Numbered from the stretch's first letter, positions 6,869 through 15,632 are shown. The stretch: DNA of 64,000 bases from Pseudomonas karstica (GCF_009707515.1 NZ_WLYI01000024.1:40656-104655), one strand, 5' to 3'. Made by a program: numbers and translations. The notes: generated by a model not told the origin, from the sequence alone.

Positions 6869-8073
6869 AGTGCTGTACCGAGCTGGAAGATCGGCAGGTA
6901 CATGGCCACCACCAGTGCACCGACAATACCGCCAAGCACCACCATGGTCAGCGGTTCCATCAGGCTGGTGAGGTTGTCCACCAGATTGTCGACGTCTGCT
7001 TCATAGTGGCTGGCAACCTTCTCCAGCATGCTGTCCAGAGCGCCCGATTCTTCGCCGATGGCGGTCATTTGAATGGCCATGCTCGGGAAGAGGCCACTGA
7101 CGGCCATGGTTTGATTCAGTTGCATGCCTGTTGATACGTCCTGACGCATACGATTGATTGCCTGTTTGAACAGCCCATTGCCGGCGGCACCGGCCACCGA
7201 GTCCAACGCCTGCACCAGCGGGACCCCGGCTGCGAAAGTGGTCGAGAGCGTGCGGGCATAGCGGGCGACAGCCGATTTTTTCAGCAGTGTGCCTGCCAGC
7301 GGGACTTTCAACAAACCGGCATCAAGTCGTTGACGAAAGTCAGGTGAGCAACGATAAGCCTGGCGCAGTCCGAGAGCGCCGGCTCCCAGGCCCATGGCCA
7401 ACGCCCACCACGCTTGCTGCATGAATTCCGACAGGGCGATGACCATCAGTGTAAAACCCGGTAGTTGCGCATCCACTCCGGCAAACAGACCCTGGAACTG
7501 CGGCACAACGTGAATCAGCAGGATCGCGCTGACGAGGGTGGCGACTATCAGTACCATCAGTGGATAGGTCATGGCCTTTTTGATCCTGGCCTTGAGTTGT
7601 TCATTCTTTTCCAGGTGGATGGCCACGCGTTCGAGCAGTGTTTCCAGTGCGCCGGCCTGCTCGCCTGCTGCGATCAGATGACAGTACAGTTCATCGAAGT
7701 GCTGCGGCTGTTTCTGCAGGGCTGCTGCCAGGCTGCTGCCGGCTGCGATTTCCTGTTTCAAGCCTTGTACCAGTACCTGCAGGTGCCGGCGCTCAGAGCC
7801 GTCGATGATAATGTCGAAGGCTTGCAGCAAAGGGATTCCGGCTTTGAGGAGGGTTGCCAACTGTCGGGTGAACAGAGCGATATCCAGCGGCTTTACGGGC
7901 TGGCGCAAGCTCGACAAGGTGCGGGTTCTTTTCCACACCCGGCCAGGGTTGATCCCCTGTTGACGCAACTGCACCTTGATTAGCGCAGGTGTGCGCCCGC
8001 GGGTTTCCCCGGACACTTTGCGACCTTTGCGGTTGGTGCCTTCCCAAGCATAAATCACTGACACATCGGTCAT
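6865..8073 (-). CDS. pilC: Type IV pilus inner-membrane platform protein PilC
   Basis: Polytopic platform protein that couples the cytoplasmic ATPases to pilin polymerisation. 402 residues with two repeated T2SSF domains (about 65-190 and 265-390), seen in the parallel motifs FTRQLATLLKAGIPLLQA and YARTLSTTFAAGVPLVQA, each followed by membrane helices. The N-terminal segment with TRGRTPALIKVQLRQQG is typical of PilC. First gene of the minus-strand operon with pilD, coaE and yacG. The extension ATPase gene pilB, which precedes pilC in P. aeruginosa, is absent: only 255 bp separate pilC from pilA. GspF is the alternative, but pilA and pilD neighbours argue for PilC. Confidence 0.92.
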   Translation of the reverse strand: MTDVSVIYAWEGTNRKGRKVSGETRGRTPALIKVQLRQQGINPGRVWKRTRTLSSLRQPVKPLDIALFTRQLATLLKAGIPLLQAFDIIIDGSERRHLQVLVQGLKQEIAAGSSLAAALQKQPQHFDELYCHLIAAGEQAGALETLLERVAIHLEKNEQLKARIKKAMTYPLMVLIVATLVSAILLIHVVPQFQGLFAGVDAQLPGFTLMVIALSEFMQQAWWALAMGLGAGALGLRQAYRCSPDFRQRLDAGLLKVPLAGTLLKKSAVARYARTLSTTFAAGVPLVQALDSVAGAAGNGLFKQAINRMRQDVSTGMQLNQTMAVSGLFPSMAIQMTAIGEESGALDSMLEKVASHYEADVDNLVDNLTSLMEPLTMVVLGGIVGALVVAMYLPIFQLGTAL

Positions 8074-8328
8074 TCCATGGCCTCATCACGGGGGTACAAC
8101 ATTCAAGAGTCCTTCATTTATTTCGCCATACCGTGCACGGGCATATTTAGAGCTTAGTCAGGGGATAGTGTCGGAAAGAACAGTGACGGGTGAAAAATGT
8201 CAGATTGTGCGACTTGTACGGGATTGGCCCTGCCGGGGTGAGTACACTGGCGCGGTTACTGAGGACTGGGTGCAGGATGTGCCTTGCTGTGGGGTTTGAG
8301 CCCCGTTTTATTCTGGAGAGTGAGCGTG

Positions 8329-8742
8329 ATGCATCAGAAAGGTTTTACCTTGATCGAATTGTTGATCGTCGTGGCGATCATCGGCATTTTGGCCACTATC
8401 GGCCTGCCCATTTATACCAAGCATCAGGCCAAGGCCAAGTTCACGGCGGGGCTGGCAGAGATTTCCGCGCTGAAGGCCGGGTTTGAGGACACGCTCAACC
8501 AGGGCACTGCGCCGACCGTGGAGTTGATCGGCGGCCAGCGTTCGACAGCCAATTGCAAGATCGATGCAACCGGTGATGTCGCCACGGGTGTTGGCACCAT
8601 TACCTGTGAAATTCTCGATGCGCCGGCACCGGTGCTGGGCAAGATCATCACTTTGACCCGCGATACCAAGACCGGCTGGAGTTGCATCACCAACGCCGAA
8701 GAACAGTACGCAGCGAAAGGCTGTACTGCTGGCGGGGTGTGA
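8329..8742 (+). CDS. pilA: Type IVa major pilin PilA
   Basis: Structural subunit of type IVa pili. 137 residues from the ATG at 8329; a GTG directly upstream (8326) is also possible, with GGAG at 8315 serving either. Short leader MHQKG is cut before Phe6, giving mature FTLIELLIVVAIIGILATIG with Glu at +5. The head domain is short and has four cysteines; the last pair (SCITNAEEQYAAKGC) would form the C-terminal disulfide loop. It is divergent from pilC and followed by a strong hairpin and then a putative pilin glycosyltransferase. Confidence 0.93.
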   Translation: MHQKGFTLIELLIVVAIIGILATIGLPIYTKHQAKAKFTAGLAEISALKAGFEDTLNQGTAPTVELIGGQRSTANCKIDATGDVATGVGTITCEILDAPAPVLGKIITLTRDTKTGWSCITNAEEQYAAKGCTAGGV

Positions 8743-8744
8743 TC

Positions 8745-8783
8745 AAGCATTTGCCTGGGGCGAGCTCGCCCCAGGCTTGCTTG
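8745..8783 (+). terminator. Hairpin terminator after pilA
   Basis: A perfect 24-bp palindrome built on GCCTGGGGCGA (8753-8763) and its inverse lies 10 bp after the pilA stop, flanked by AAGC/GCTT. The T tract is poor, so it may work as a partial terminator or transcript stabiliser between abundant pilA mRNA and the downstream enzyme gene. Confidence 0.6.
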
Positions 8784-8830
8784 ACTGACCCGCGTCAGGT
8801 CAAGCCCGATCCCCATGGTCCACAAGGACG

Positions 8831-10249
8831 TTGAAAGCACTTATGTGGTTATCCGTGCAGCAGCGAGGAAACGTGTTTCTGGTGGTGGCCGCCTGTCTGC
8901 TGGCACTGGATATCGGCACGCCGTTCAGCGGTCATGACTGGCAGCGGGTGGGGCAGATCGCCACGGGGCTATGTGCGTTGATGTATGGCTTATCCTGCAC
9001 GTCTGCAACGCGCCTGGTCGATAGGCCAACTGCACTTGGGTTGTTGCTGATCATTGGGTTGGGCCTGCTTTCTTCCTTGCTCGCCCATCAGCCGCTCTGG
9101 GCTTTCACCGAACTCGCGCTGGTCATTACTTGTGCCAGCATCGCGATGGCTTTCGCCCAGGTCAGGCGCAACGGTGATGAATCCCTGGACCGGGTTTTGA
9201 TCCTGGCCGTGTGCCTGCTGTGCCTGATCAAGAGCTTTCAATACCTGTATGCCGGTGTGTTGGCGTTTACCAGCGGCGAACCGGTATTGAACACCGACCT
9301 GTTGCTGTCCGGGTTTTCCAACAAGCGTTTCTACGGGCAGTTCCAGACCTTTACTTTGCCGCTGCTGGCACTTCCATTGCTTGTGGCAAATATCACGCGG
9401 CCAGTACGTGCAGCCGTGTTTGCGTTGTTGTGTATCTGGTGGCTGATCGCAATCAGCGGTGGTACGCGCGGGACATGGCTGGGCATGGGCGCGGCCGGGG
9501 TAGCAGTGGTGTTTTTCGGATCATTTGGCCGTCGCTGGCTGGCCTGGCAATTGGCTGCGGTGTGTTGTGGCTTGATGCTCTATTGGTTGCTGTTCACGGT
9601 ACTCACGAGGTATCTGGGAATCGATGTCAGCAACTTCGCAGGCGAGCGGCTCACGACGAGTCTTTCAAGTCGTGGTCCCCTCTGGGAACTTGCCCTGAAC
9701 ATGATTCACGAGCGTCCGGTGCTTGGCTTGGGACCGATGCATTTTGCTGACACGGGTAACGCCATCGCTGCCCATCCGCACCAGGCAATCTTGCAATGGG
9801 CCAGTGAATGGGGTGCGCCATCGACACTTTGTGTGGCGGTGCTGGCTTTGCGGGGAGGTTGGGCAACCATTAGAGTGCTTCGCGATCGTGCGCTTTGCTC
9901 GGCACCCGTTGACCTGCTGCGCCTTTGTCTGTTCGCCGCCCTGATCGGGGCCATGACCCAAGCCATGGTGGATGGTGTATTCGTGATGCCTAATTCCCAA
10001 CTCTGGCTCGCGCTGGTGGTGGGATGGTTGATGGCGTTGCATGTATGGCGAACCCCGTTGGCCACCTCCAAGCCTCTATCCCGGGCTTGGGCAGTTGCCA
10101 GCCTATTGGCCATCGGCTTGCTGGTGTTCGTCGCGATCCGTGACGTGCCTCACCTGACGGAGCGTATCCAGCATTACGCTGGTGTCAGCAAAGTGCACCT
10201 GCAGCCACGCTTCTGGGCCCAAGGCGTAATTGCACTCGAAAAGCAGTGA
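8831..10249 (+). CDS. Wzy_C/O-antigen-ligase-like protein, putative pilin O-glycosyltransferase (TfpO/PilO type)
   Basis: About 472 residues and roughly ten to twelve transmembrane helices. The large periplasmic loop and motif region (SSRGPLWELALNMIHERPVLGLG, about 290-315, then AHPHQAILQWASEWG) is that of the Wzy_C family, which includes WaaL and the pilin glycosyltransferases PilO/TfpO and PglL. The pilA - this gene - tRNA-Thr order is the same as in group I P. aeruginosa strains, where TfpO adds an O-antigen unit to the pilin C-terminal Ser. That context makes pilin glycosylation the best guess. Start uncertain: TTG 8831 is very close to AAGGA, while ATG 8843 is rather far from it. Confidence 0.75.
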   Translation: MKALMWLSVQQRGNVFLVVAACLLALDIGTPFSGHDWQRVGQIATGLCALMYGLSCTSATRLVDRPTALGLLLIIGLGLLSSLLAHQPLWAFTELALVITCASIAMAFAQVRRNGDESLDRVLILAVCLLCLIKSFQYLYAGVLAFTSGEPVLNTDLLLSGFSNKRFYGQFQTFTLPLLALPLLVANITRPVRAAVFALLCIWWLIAISGGTRGTWLGMGAAGVAVVFFGSFGRRWLAWQLAAVCCGLMLYWLLFTVLTRYLGIDVSNFAGERLTTSLSSRGPLWELALNMIHERPVLGLGPMHFADTGNAIAAHPHQAILQWASEWGAPSTLCVAVLALRGGWATIRVLRDRALCSAPVDLLRLCLFAALIGAMTQAMVDGVFVMPNSQLWLALVVGWLMALHVWRTPLATSKPLSRAWAVASLLAIGLLVFVAIRDVPHLTERIQHYAGVSKVHLQPRFWAQGVIALEKQ

Positions 10250-10288
10250 GTTGCCGGACGCCCAAGGCAGTGCTAGCTTTAGCCCACT

Positions 10289-10361
10289 GCCCGTGTAGCT
10301 CAGTTGGTAGAGCAGCGCATTCGTAACGCGAAGGTCGCAGGTTCGACTCCTGTCTCGGGCA
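10289..10361 (+). tRNA. tRNA-Thr (CGT), CCA not encoded
   Basis: 73 nt. D-arm AGCTCAGTTGGTAGAGC, anticodon CGT in the loop ATTCGTAA, T-arm GGTTCGACTCC. Acceptor arms GCCCGTG/CTCGGGC pair except for a T-T mismatch at position 6. After the discriminator A the sequence is TAAAGG, so CCA must be added enzymatically, unlike the four other tRNAs here. This tRNA marks the pilA-locus boundary in P. aeruginosa. Confidence 0.9.
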
Positions 10362-10497
10362 TAAAGGCAACACAGTTTTCAGATGATCCCAGAATGGTTC
10401 TGAAGGCCAGACGAACCGGTATTCATGCCTGTTCTTTTGTATCTGCGCAACCTTGATGACCCAGATGCATCCCCATTCCTTGATCAGCGAGAACAAC

Positions 10498-10803
10498 ATG
10501 ACCATAAAAGAAATGACCCAGGAAGCGCGGCATGAAGCAGCCCTGAAAAAGTATGTCTCGGAGTCGCCGGAGCTCCTAGATGAGATCAAGGACCTGAGTG
10601 CCGATGATCAGAAAGACCAGATTCAATGGGCGTTCGAGGATGAGGCCGAAGCCCAGGGCCTCCAGCCATGGGAGTTGACCCTCAAATACACCTCTACCCC
10701 TGAAGCGTTCGAGGCGGCACGCCTGGCTTTGCACAAAGAAGCGGCCGAGGTGTTGGGTGTCGATTGGAACGAATACTGCGGGATGAATAATCTGGCGATT
10801 TGA
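10498..10803 (+). CDS. DUF6388 family small acidic protein
   Basis: 101 residues, soluble and acidic, no signal peptide. The central segment DDQKDQIQWAFEDEAEAQGLQPWELTL is split between residues 37 and 63 and is strongly conserved in the pseudomonad DUF6388 family as I remember it; the C-terminal half (AARLALHKEAAEVLGVDWNEY) is helical. Start at ATG 10498 rather than the further upstream in-frame GTG, since the protein family begins near MTIKEM. Function unknown. It converges with nadC, with a REPIN between. Confidence 0.75.
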   Translation: MTIKEMTQEARHEAALKKYVSESPELLDEIKDLSADDQKDQIQWAFEDEAEAQGLQPWELTLKYTSTPEAFEAARLALHKEAAEVLGVDWNEYCGMNNLAI

Positions 10804-10810
10804 GCGGCAA

Positions 10811-10909
10811 CTGTAGGAGCGGGCTTGCTCGCGAGAAGCCTGGATGCCCATGGGGTACCAAGCTTCTCACGCCAGCGTGGCGACCATCGTGAGCAAGCTC
10901 GCTCCTACA
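10811..10909. repeat. REPIN between DUF6388 gene and nadC
   Basis: CTGTAGGAGCGGGCTTGCTC at the left, and the inverted GAGCAAGCTCGCTCCTACA at the right, about 99 bp in total. It lies between two convergent genes. Confidence 0.9.
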
Positions 10910-10920
10910 TTTTAAGCGCC

Positions 10921-11769
10921 TCAGATACTCAGCCGCATTGATAGATCCACCGCCTTCACATCCTTGGTCATCGCGCCGATGGAGATGTAGTCCACCCCGG
11001 TTTCTGCGATGGGCAGCAGCGTATTTTCATTAATCCCGCCACTGGCTTCGAGCTTGGCCTTGCCGCCGTTCAGGCGCACGGCTTCGCGCATGTCCTCCAG
11101 GCTCAATTCGTCGAGCATGATGATATCGGCGCCTGCCGCCAGCGCTTCACGCAGTTCTTCCAGGCTTTCCACTTCAATTTCCACCGGCTTGCCCGGCGCG
11201 ATTTTGTGGGCGGCAGTAATGGCCTGGGCAATACCACCGCAGGCAGCAATATGGTTTTCCTTGATCAGGAACGCGTCATACAAACCGATACGATGGTTGT
11301 GGCAACCCCCGCAAGTCACTGCGTATTTTTGCGCCAGGCGCAGGCCTGGAAGCGTCTTGCGGGTATCCAGCAGCTTGACCTGCGTGCTGGCGACGAAGTC
11401 CGCCAGGTATTGGGCGCGCGTGGCAACGCCTGACAACAGTTGCAGAAAGTTCAGCGCGCAGCGTTCGCCGCTAAGCAGGGAGCGGGCTGGGCCTTCGAGA
11501 TGAAACAGCACCTGGTCGGGGCTGACGCGTTCACCGTCGCGAACCTGCCAGTGTACGGCGACTCGCGGGTCCAGTTGGCGGAACACGGCCTCTACCCAGG
11601 CTGTACCGCTGATGACGGCAGTATCACGGGTGATGATCGTGGCTTTGGCCAGCCGCTCGGCCGGGATCAGTTGCGCGGTGATGTCGCCGCTGCCGATGTC
11701 TTCCAACAATGCGCGTCGCACGTTGGCTTCGATTTCGGCGGTCAGGTCGGCGAGACGTAGGTTCGGCAT
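10921..11769 (-). CDS. nadC: Nicotinate-nucleotide pyrophosphorylase (carboxylating)
   Basis: Quinolinate phosphoribosyltransferase: converts quinolinate and PRPP to nicotinate mononucleotide, CO2 and PPi in de novo NAD synthesis. 282 residues from the ATG at 11769, which has GGAG 7 nt upstream; a GTG start at 11781 is in frame but poorer. Substrate-binding LLDTRKTLPGLRLAQKYAV and CGGCHNHRIGLYDAFLIKENH motifs are seen in the middle, and the phosphate-binding LEASGGI near the C-terminus. It is divergent from ampD, as in P. aeruginosa. Confidence 0.96.
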   Translation of the reverse strand: MPNLRLADLTAEIEANVRRALLEDIGSGDITAQLIPAERLAKATIITRDTAVISGTAWVEAVFRQLDPRVAVHWQVRDGERVSPDQVLFHLEGPARSLLSGERCALNFLQLLSGVATRAQYLADFVASTQVKLLDTRKTLPGLRLAQKYAVTCGGCHNHRIGLYDAFLIKENHIAACGGIAQAITAAHKIAPGKPVEIEVESLEELREALAAGADIIMLDELSLEDMREAVRLNGGKAKLEASGGINENTLLPIAETGVDYISIGAMTKDVKAVDLSMRLSI

Positions 11770-11968
11770 AACGGGCTCCACAAACTAAGTGCCTCGATTA
11801 TAGAGGCAGGCCGTGCTCTAACCCAAGGTGCCAGGCGCTACCGGCGAGCAATCGGTGCTTTTTACAAGGCCACTACAGAGTTTGCTGGCGCAATCGCGCC
11901 AAGTGATCGCATCCAATGGGTCGAACGCGGCATACTGGGCCACCTCAACCTGGCTCAAGGAACCCTGT

Positions 11969-12532
11969 ATGCAGTTGGACCCCGCCAGTGGTTGGTGCCA
12001 TGGCATCCGTCATTGCCCATCGCCTAACTTCAATGAACGCCCCGGCGGTGAGATATCCCTGCTGGTGGTGCATAACATCAGCTTGCCGCCAGCGCAGTTC
12101 GCCACGGGCAAGGTGCTGGAGTTCTTCCAGAATCGTCTGGATGTCACGGAACATCCCTACTTTGAAGGTATTGCTGACTTACGGGTGTCTGCGCATTTTC
12201 TGATTGAGCGTGATGGCGCTGTCACGCAATTTGTTTCCTGTCTCGACCGGGCCTGGCATGCGGGCATATCGAGTTTCGAGGGGCGTGAGGTCTGCAACGA
12301 TTTCTCCCTGGGAGTCGAACTGGAAGGCACGGATGACTTGCCCTTTACCGATGCCCAGTACCAGTCCTTGATCGAGCTGACCCGCCAGTTGTTGGCGGCT
12401 TATAAGGGCATCACCCGCCAGCGCATTTGTGGCCACAGTGATATCGCCCCAGGACGCAAGACGGATCCTGGATCAGCTTTTGATTGGGCACGCTTTCGCG
12501 GCGCCTTGCAGGATGGAGGACAAGCACAATGA
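11969..12532 (+). CDS. ampD: 1,6-anhydro-N-acetylmuramyl-L-alanine amidase AmpD
   Basis: Cytoplasmic zinc amidase that strips the peptide from anhydromuropeptides in cell-wall recycling; its loss derepresses AmpC beta-lactamase through AmpR. 187 residues from ATG 11969 (AAGGA upstream); longer in-frame starts lack family support. Zinc ligands H35 (VVHNISLP), H156 and D166 (GHSDIAPGRKTDPG) and the catalytic-region E119 (GVELEG) are in place. The stop overlaps the ampE start (ATGA), so the two are translationally coupled. No ampC or ampR gene is in the window. Confidence 0.95.
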   Translation: MQLDPASGWCHGIRHCPSPNFNERPGGEISLLVVHNISLPPAQFATGKVLEFFQNRLDVTEHPYFEGIADLRVSAHFLIERDGAVTQFVSCLDRAWHAGISSFEGREVCNDFSLGVELEGTDDLPFTDAQYQSLIELTRQLLAAYKGITRQRICGHSDIAPGRKTDPGSAFDWARFRGALQDGGQAQ

Positions 12533-13365
12533 GTTTTCTGGTGTTGGTGTTGGCGGTGTGGGTCGAGAAGTTTTCGGCGTTGCGCCATAGAGTACAGCGC
12601 GACGGCGGCTGGTTGCGCGAACTGGCCAAGCTCGAATCCAGCGAGCGTCTGGGCAAACAGCCGTGGCTGATTCTGCTGCTGTTGGTGCTGTTGCCCGTGG
12701 CAGTGTTGGGGCTGTTGCTATTGGTGTTGGAGCCGGTGGCCTATGGCTTGCTGGCATTGCCGGTGCATTTGTTGGTGGTGATTTATGCGCTGGGGCGTGG
12801 CGATCTATTAGCCGGGCTTGGACCGTTTCGTGACGCTTGGCGTCGTGGGGACCTACAAGCGGCCGAGCATGTGGCCGAACGTGACCTGAACGTCGGTGCC
12901 GACAGCGGCGAACAACTGCTGGAGCGGGTCCAGGGCCATTTGTTATGGCAGGCCTATCAAAGCTTCTTCGCGGTGATTTTCTGGTATTTCCTGCTGGGGC
13001 CCGTGGCCGCCCTGGCTTATCGTCTGCTGGCGCTGGCCAGTGAGCACGGCAAGAATCCGCTGGTGGTGGAGCGTGCGACACAACTGCGGCATGCCTTCGA
13101 CTGGTTACCGGTGCGCTTGTTGGCGGCGAGTTTCGCCTTGGTGGGCAATTTTGTCGCGGTCAGCCGGGTGATGCTCCACGAACTGCTCAGTTGGGATATC
13201 AGCGCGGCGCAACTGGTGGAAAAAGTAGGTCTGGCAGCCGGTGAAATCCCGCCACCGGTAGTCGGTGTCGATGGCATCATCAGCCTGGACCGGATCTGGG
13301 AACTGCTGCTGCGCTGCGCAGTGTTGTGGTATGCCGGCTTTGCCCTGTGGACCGTTCTTCCTTGA
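12529..13365 (+). CDS. ampE: AmpE, CobD-like inner-membrane protein
   Basis: Membrane protein encoded with ampD and proposed to act in sensing beta-lactam stress; its biochemical role is not settled. 278 residues. N-terminal hydrophobic helix, the VEKFSALRHRVQRDGGWL segment, a strongly hydrophobic stretch at about 45-80 and further helices at 145-165 and 265-278. The family is distantly related to CobD. Translation begins inside the ampD stop. Partial fragments of REP-type sequence follow in the intergenic region. Confidence 0.92.
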   Translation: MSFLVLVLAVWVEKFSALRHRVQRDGGWLRELAKLESSERLGKQPWLILLLLVLLPVAVLGLLLLVLEPVAYGLLALPVHLLVVIYALGRGDLLAGLGPFRDAWRRGDLQAAEHVAERDLNVGADSGEQLLERVQGHLLWQAYQSFFAVIFWYFLLGPVAALAYRLLALASEHGKNPLVVERATQLRHAFDWLPVRLLAASFALVGNFVAVSRVMLHELLSWDISAAQLVEKVGLAAGEIPPPVVGVDGIISLDRIWELLLRCAVLWYAGFALWTVLP

Positions 13366-13378
13366 TATACATCGCGTA

Positions 13379-13410
13379 GTCGCAGCCTCGTACCTCGGCA
13401 GCGGCTACGA
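13379..13410. repeat. Partial REP of the GTAGCCGCTG family
   Basis: TCGCAGCCTCGTACCTCGGC followed by AGCGGCTACGA matches the right-hand end of the tandem units at 22805-23533. Only one half is present. The rest of the 13366-13579 gap is AT-rich with no ORF I can support. Confidence 0.65.
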
Positions 13411-13579
13411 TCGTTAAGTTACAAAACTCCTTTGATTGAACGATATAGGTATGGTGCCAAATAATGGCTATTTGCCTTATGTCTTGTTCCCAATAAAAAT
13501 AAAAAGGGAGCTTTTTTCGTCGCCATAATGGGTGAAAATTTATTTCACCTTATCCACGTGCAATCAATCCGCTCGGGAT

Positions 13580-14356
13580 TTACCAGTTGAACAGCTCACG
13601 GCTGTTACGGGTGCTCGCCTCGGCCAGCGCTGACGGGCTGATACCCATTCGCTCGGCCAGCGCTGTGCAGATGTCGGGCAAGTGTTCGGGGCTATTGCGC
13701 TGGCCGGCGTACATGACGGGCGCCATGTCCGGCGAGTCGGTTTCCAGTACCACCGAGTTCAGCGGCAATAGGGCAATGACCTTGTGCATGCGCAAGGCTT
13801 GAGGCCAGGTTGCGGCGCCGCCCAGGCCCAGTTTGAAACCAAGCTTGCTGTATTCGCGGGCTTCTTCCAGGCTCCCGGCGAAAGCATGGATGATGCCTCC
13901 CCGGGAAGGGCGAATACGTTTAAGGGTCGCGATTACCGCCGCATGGCTGCGCCGAACGTGCAGTAGCGCCGGCAACTGGAAGTCCACCGCCAGGTGCAAT
14001 TGGGCCTCGAACAACACCTGCTGGCGTTCGCGGTCCAGGTGTTCGAGGAAGTAATCCAGGCCGATTTCACCCACCGCGCACAGCTGGCGATGGCCTTTCA
14101 AGCGAGTCAGCCAATCTCCCAGTTCCGTCAGGTCGGCTGGCCGATGGTCATTGAGGTACGCCGGGTGCAGTCCGAAAGCCGCATACAAATCCGTATCTTC
14201 GTGCACCAGGTTCCATACGCGTTGCCAGTTCTGCTGATAAACCCCCAGCAGCACCATGCGCCGCACACCCAATTGGCGACTGCGACTGAGGACGTCACTG
14301 CGATCAGCATCGAAGGCAGGAAAGTCCAAGTGCGTGTGGCTGTCGATCAGCTCCAC
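13580..14356 (-). CDS. TatD-family metal-dependent hydrolase
   Basis: 258 residues, TIM-barrel amidohydrolase related to TatD/YjjV, 3'-5' exonucleases of the cytoplasm. Metal ligands seen: H7 and H9 (DSHTHLD), a Glu/His set in VGEIGLDYF and LLHVRRSHA, and the final Asp in LETDSPDMAP. GTG start, 2 bp after the cra stop, so it is co-transcribed with and probably translated after cra. That link is conserved in pseudomonads, but no functional tie to fructose metabolism is known to me. Confidence 0.88.
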   Translation of the reverse strand: MELIDSHTHLDFPAFDADRSDVLSRSRQLGVRRMVLLGVYQQNWQRVWNLVHEDTDLYAAFGLHPAYLNDHRPADLTELGDWLTRLKGHRQLCAVGEIGLDYFLEHLDRERQQVLFEAQLHLAVDFQLPALLHVRRSHAAVIATLKRIRPSRGGIIHAFAGSLEEAREYSKLGFKLGLGGAATWPQALRMHKVIALLPLNSVVLETDSPDMAPVMYAGQRNSPEHLPDICTALAERMGISPSALAEASTRNSRELFNW

Positions 14357-14358
14357 GC

Positions 14359-15354
14359 TCAGGCCTCGTGAATTCGCTGCTTGAAGGTCCGGCTGATCCC
14401 ATGGACTCCCGGTTGGTACTGCTGTTCTTCAATGGCCGCCAAAGCCAGGCGCAACGCGGTTTCGGCCATCAACTGATGCTGCTGGGACATGGCGTTGACC
14501 GGCAACGGCAGGAAGTCCAGCAGTTGTGTATCACCGAATGTCCCCAGGCGCAGTGGCCGGGACTGCAGCGGGAAGTCGTGCAGCGCGTCGAAGACGCCTT
14601 GCAGCAGTACGTAGGACGTGGTTACCAACGCCTCGGGCAAATGCCCAAGGCGTTGCAGTAATTCTTCCATCAGGTGTCGGCCACAGTCACGGCTGAATGC
14701 CTCGCCCTGTTCGATCAACACTTCACCGTTGAAGTCTTTCAGCGCGTCCTTGAAACCGGTGGCGCGTTCCTGGCTGATGCTCAGCTCTGGCCGGGCACCG
14801 ATCAGTACAATTTGCCGGGGCTCGGGGCGTAGCAGGCTGCTGGTCAACTGCCGGCATGCCTGGCGGTCATCGCTGACCACCGAGCAGAACTGCGTAGGCT
14901 CCATCACCCGGTCGATGGCGATCACCGGCAGGCCTTTGGCCTGCAACTCACGGTAACTGTCGTCGTCGGCCGGCAGGCAACTGGCAACGAACAAAGCGTC
15001 GCAGCGCCGTGCGCGGAACAGTTGCAGCAACTGGCGTTCGCTGTCGGCATCGTCGTCGGAGCTGGCGATCAGCAATTGATAGCCGCGCGCCCGGGCACCT
15101 TGTTCCAATAGCTTGGCGATCCGTGCGTAACTGGGGTTTTCCAGGTCCGGCAGGATAAAGCCCAGGGTACGGGTGTGCCGGCTGCGCAGCCCGGCGGCCT
15201 GAGGATTGGGCGTAAAGCCATGTTCTTCAACCACCGCCCGCACCCGTTCGACGGTTGCGCTGCTGATGCGTTGTTGTATGGCCTTGCCGTTGATGACATA
15301 GCTGGCGGTGGTTACAGACACACCGGCCAGGCGCGCGATATCACTGAGTTTCAA
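14359..15354 (-). CDS. cra: Catabolite repressor/activator Cra (FruR), LacI family
   Basis: Fructose-1-phosphate-responsive repressor of the fru operon. 331 residues if translation starts at TTG 15354, which places the helix-turn-helix (LSDIARLAGVSVTTASYVIN) at residues 3-22 and has AAGGA about 9 nt upstream. The frame is open a further 87 bp upstream, but that extension is not LacI-like. The sugar-binding domain runs from about residue 60 to the end (TLGFILPDLENPSYARI...). It is divergent from fruB, with a Cra-type operator in between, so autoregulation plus fru control is likely. It is followed at 2 bp by the TatD gene. Confidence 0.93.
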   Translation of the reverse strand: MKLSDIARLAGVSVTTASYVINGKAIQQRISSATVERVRAVVEEHGFTPNPQAAGLRSRHTRTLGFILPDLENPSYARIAKLLEQGARARGYQLLIASSDDDADSERQLLQLFRARRCDALFVASCLPADDDSYRELQAKGLPVIAIDRVMEPTQFCSVVSDDRQACRQLTSSLLRPEPRQIVLIGARPELSISQERATGFKDALKDFNGEVLIEQGEAFSRDCGRHLMEELLQRLGHLPEALVTTSYVLLQGVFDALHDFPLQSRPLRLGTFGDTQLLDFLPLPVNAMSQQHQLMAETALRLALAAIEEQQYQPGVHGISRTFKQRIHEA

Positions 15355-15499
15355 ACCGGGATTTCCTTGTTTTTCAGAGCTTGCCCCGACATCTTGTCCA
15401 ATCGTACCCGATTCCAGTAGACGACTATTGTCTCTGCTCAAGCGTCGAGCGGCTCTTCAAGCCCGATGAATTAACATGTACTCTGCCATGATCTCTAGA

Positions 15500-15511
15500 T
15501 TAAACGTTTCA
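15500..15511. promoter_or_regulatory. Cra operator
   Basis: TTAAACGTTTCA, one mismatch from the palindromic Cra consensus TGAAACGTTTCA. It lies in the cra-fruB intergenic region, about 135 bp before fruB, as expected for a repressor released by fructose-1-phosphate. Confidence 0.75.
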
Positions 15512-15613
15512 GCAGGCGTATTTTTTCGATTATCGCGACTGGTTTTTTTCTGCCAGATGACACCCAGTCAATTTTTTAGAACGCGCTTGTGCTGATTTAT
15601 TCAAAATAATACC

Positions 15614-15632
15614 TAGTGCGCCCGGCGCACTA
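15614..15632 (+). promoter_or_regulatory. Perfect inverted repeat just upstream of the fruB ribosome-binding site
   Basis: TAGTGCGCC - C - GGCGCACTA, a 9-bp perfect stem with a single central base, ending 4 nt before the Shine-Dalgarno AGGAG (15636-15640). As DNA it could be an operator; as RNA it would need a few bases to open into a loop and could affect ribosome access. Confidence 0.5.

Noticed and set aside
8150..8328. Sigma-54 (RpoN) promoter for pilA, as in P. aeruginosa
   Set aside because: Candidates such as CAGGATGTGCCTTGC have the GG and GC elements 9 bp apart instead of 10, and others lack the GC. No convincing -24/-12 pair was found.
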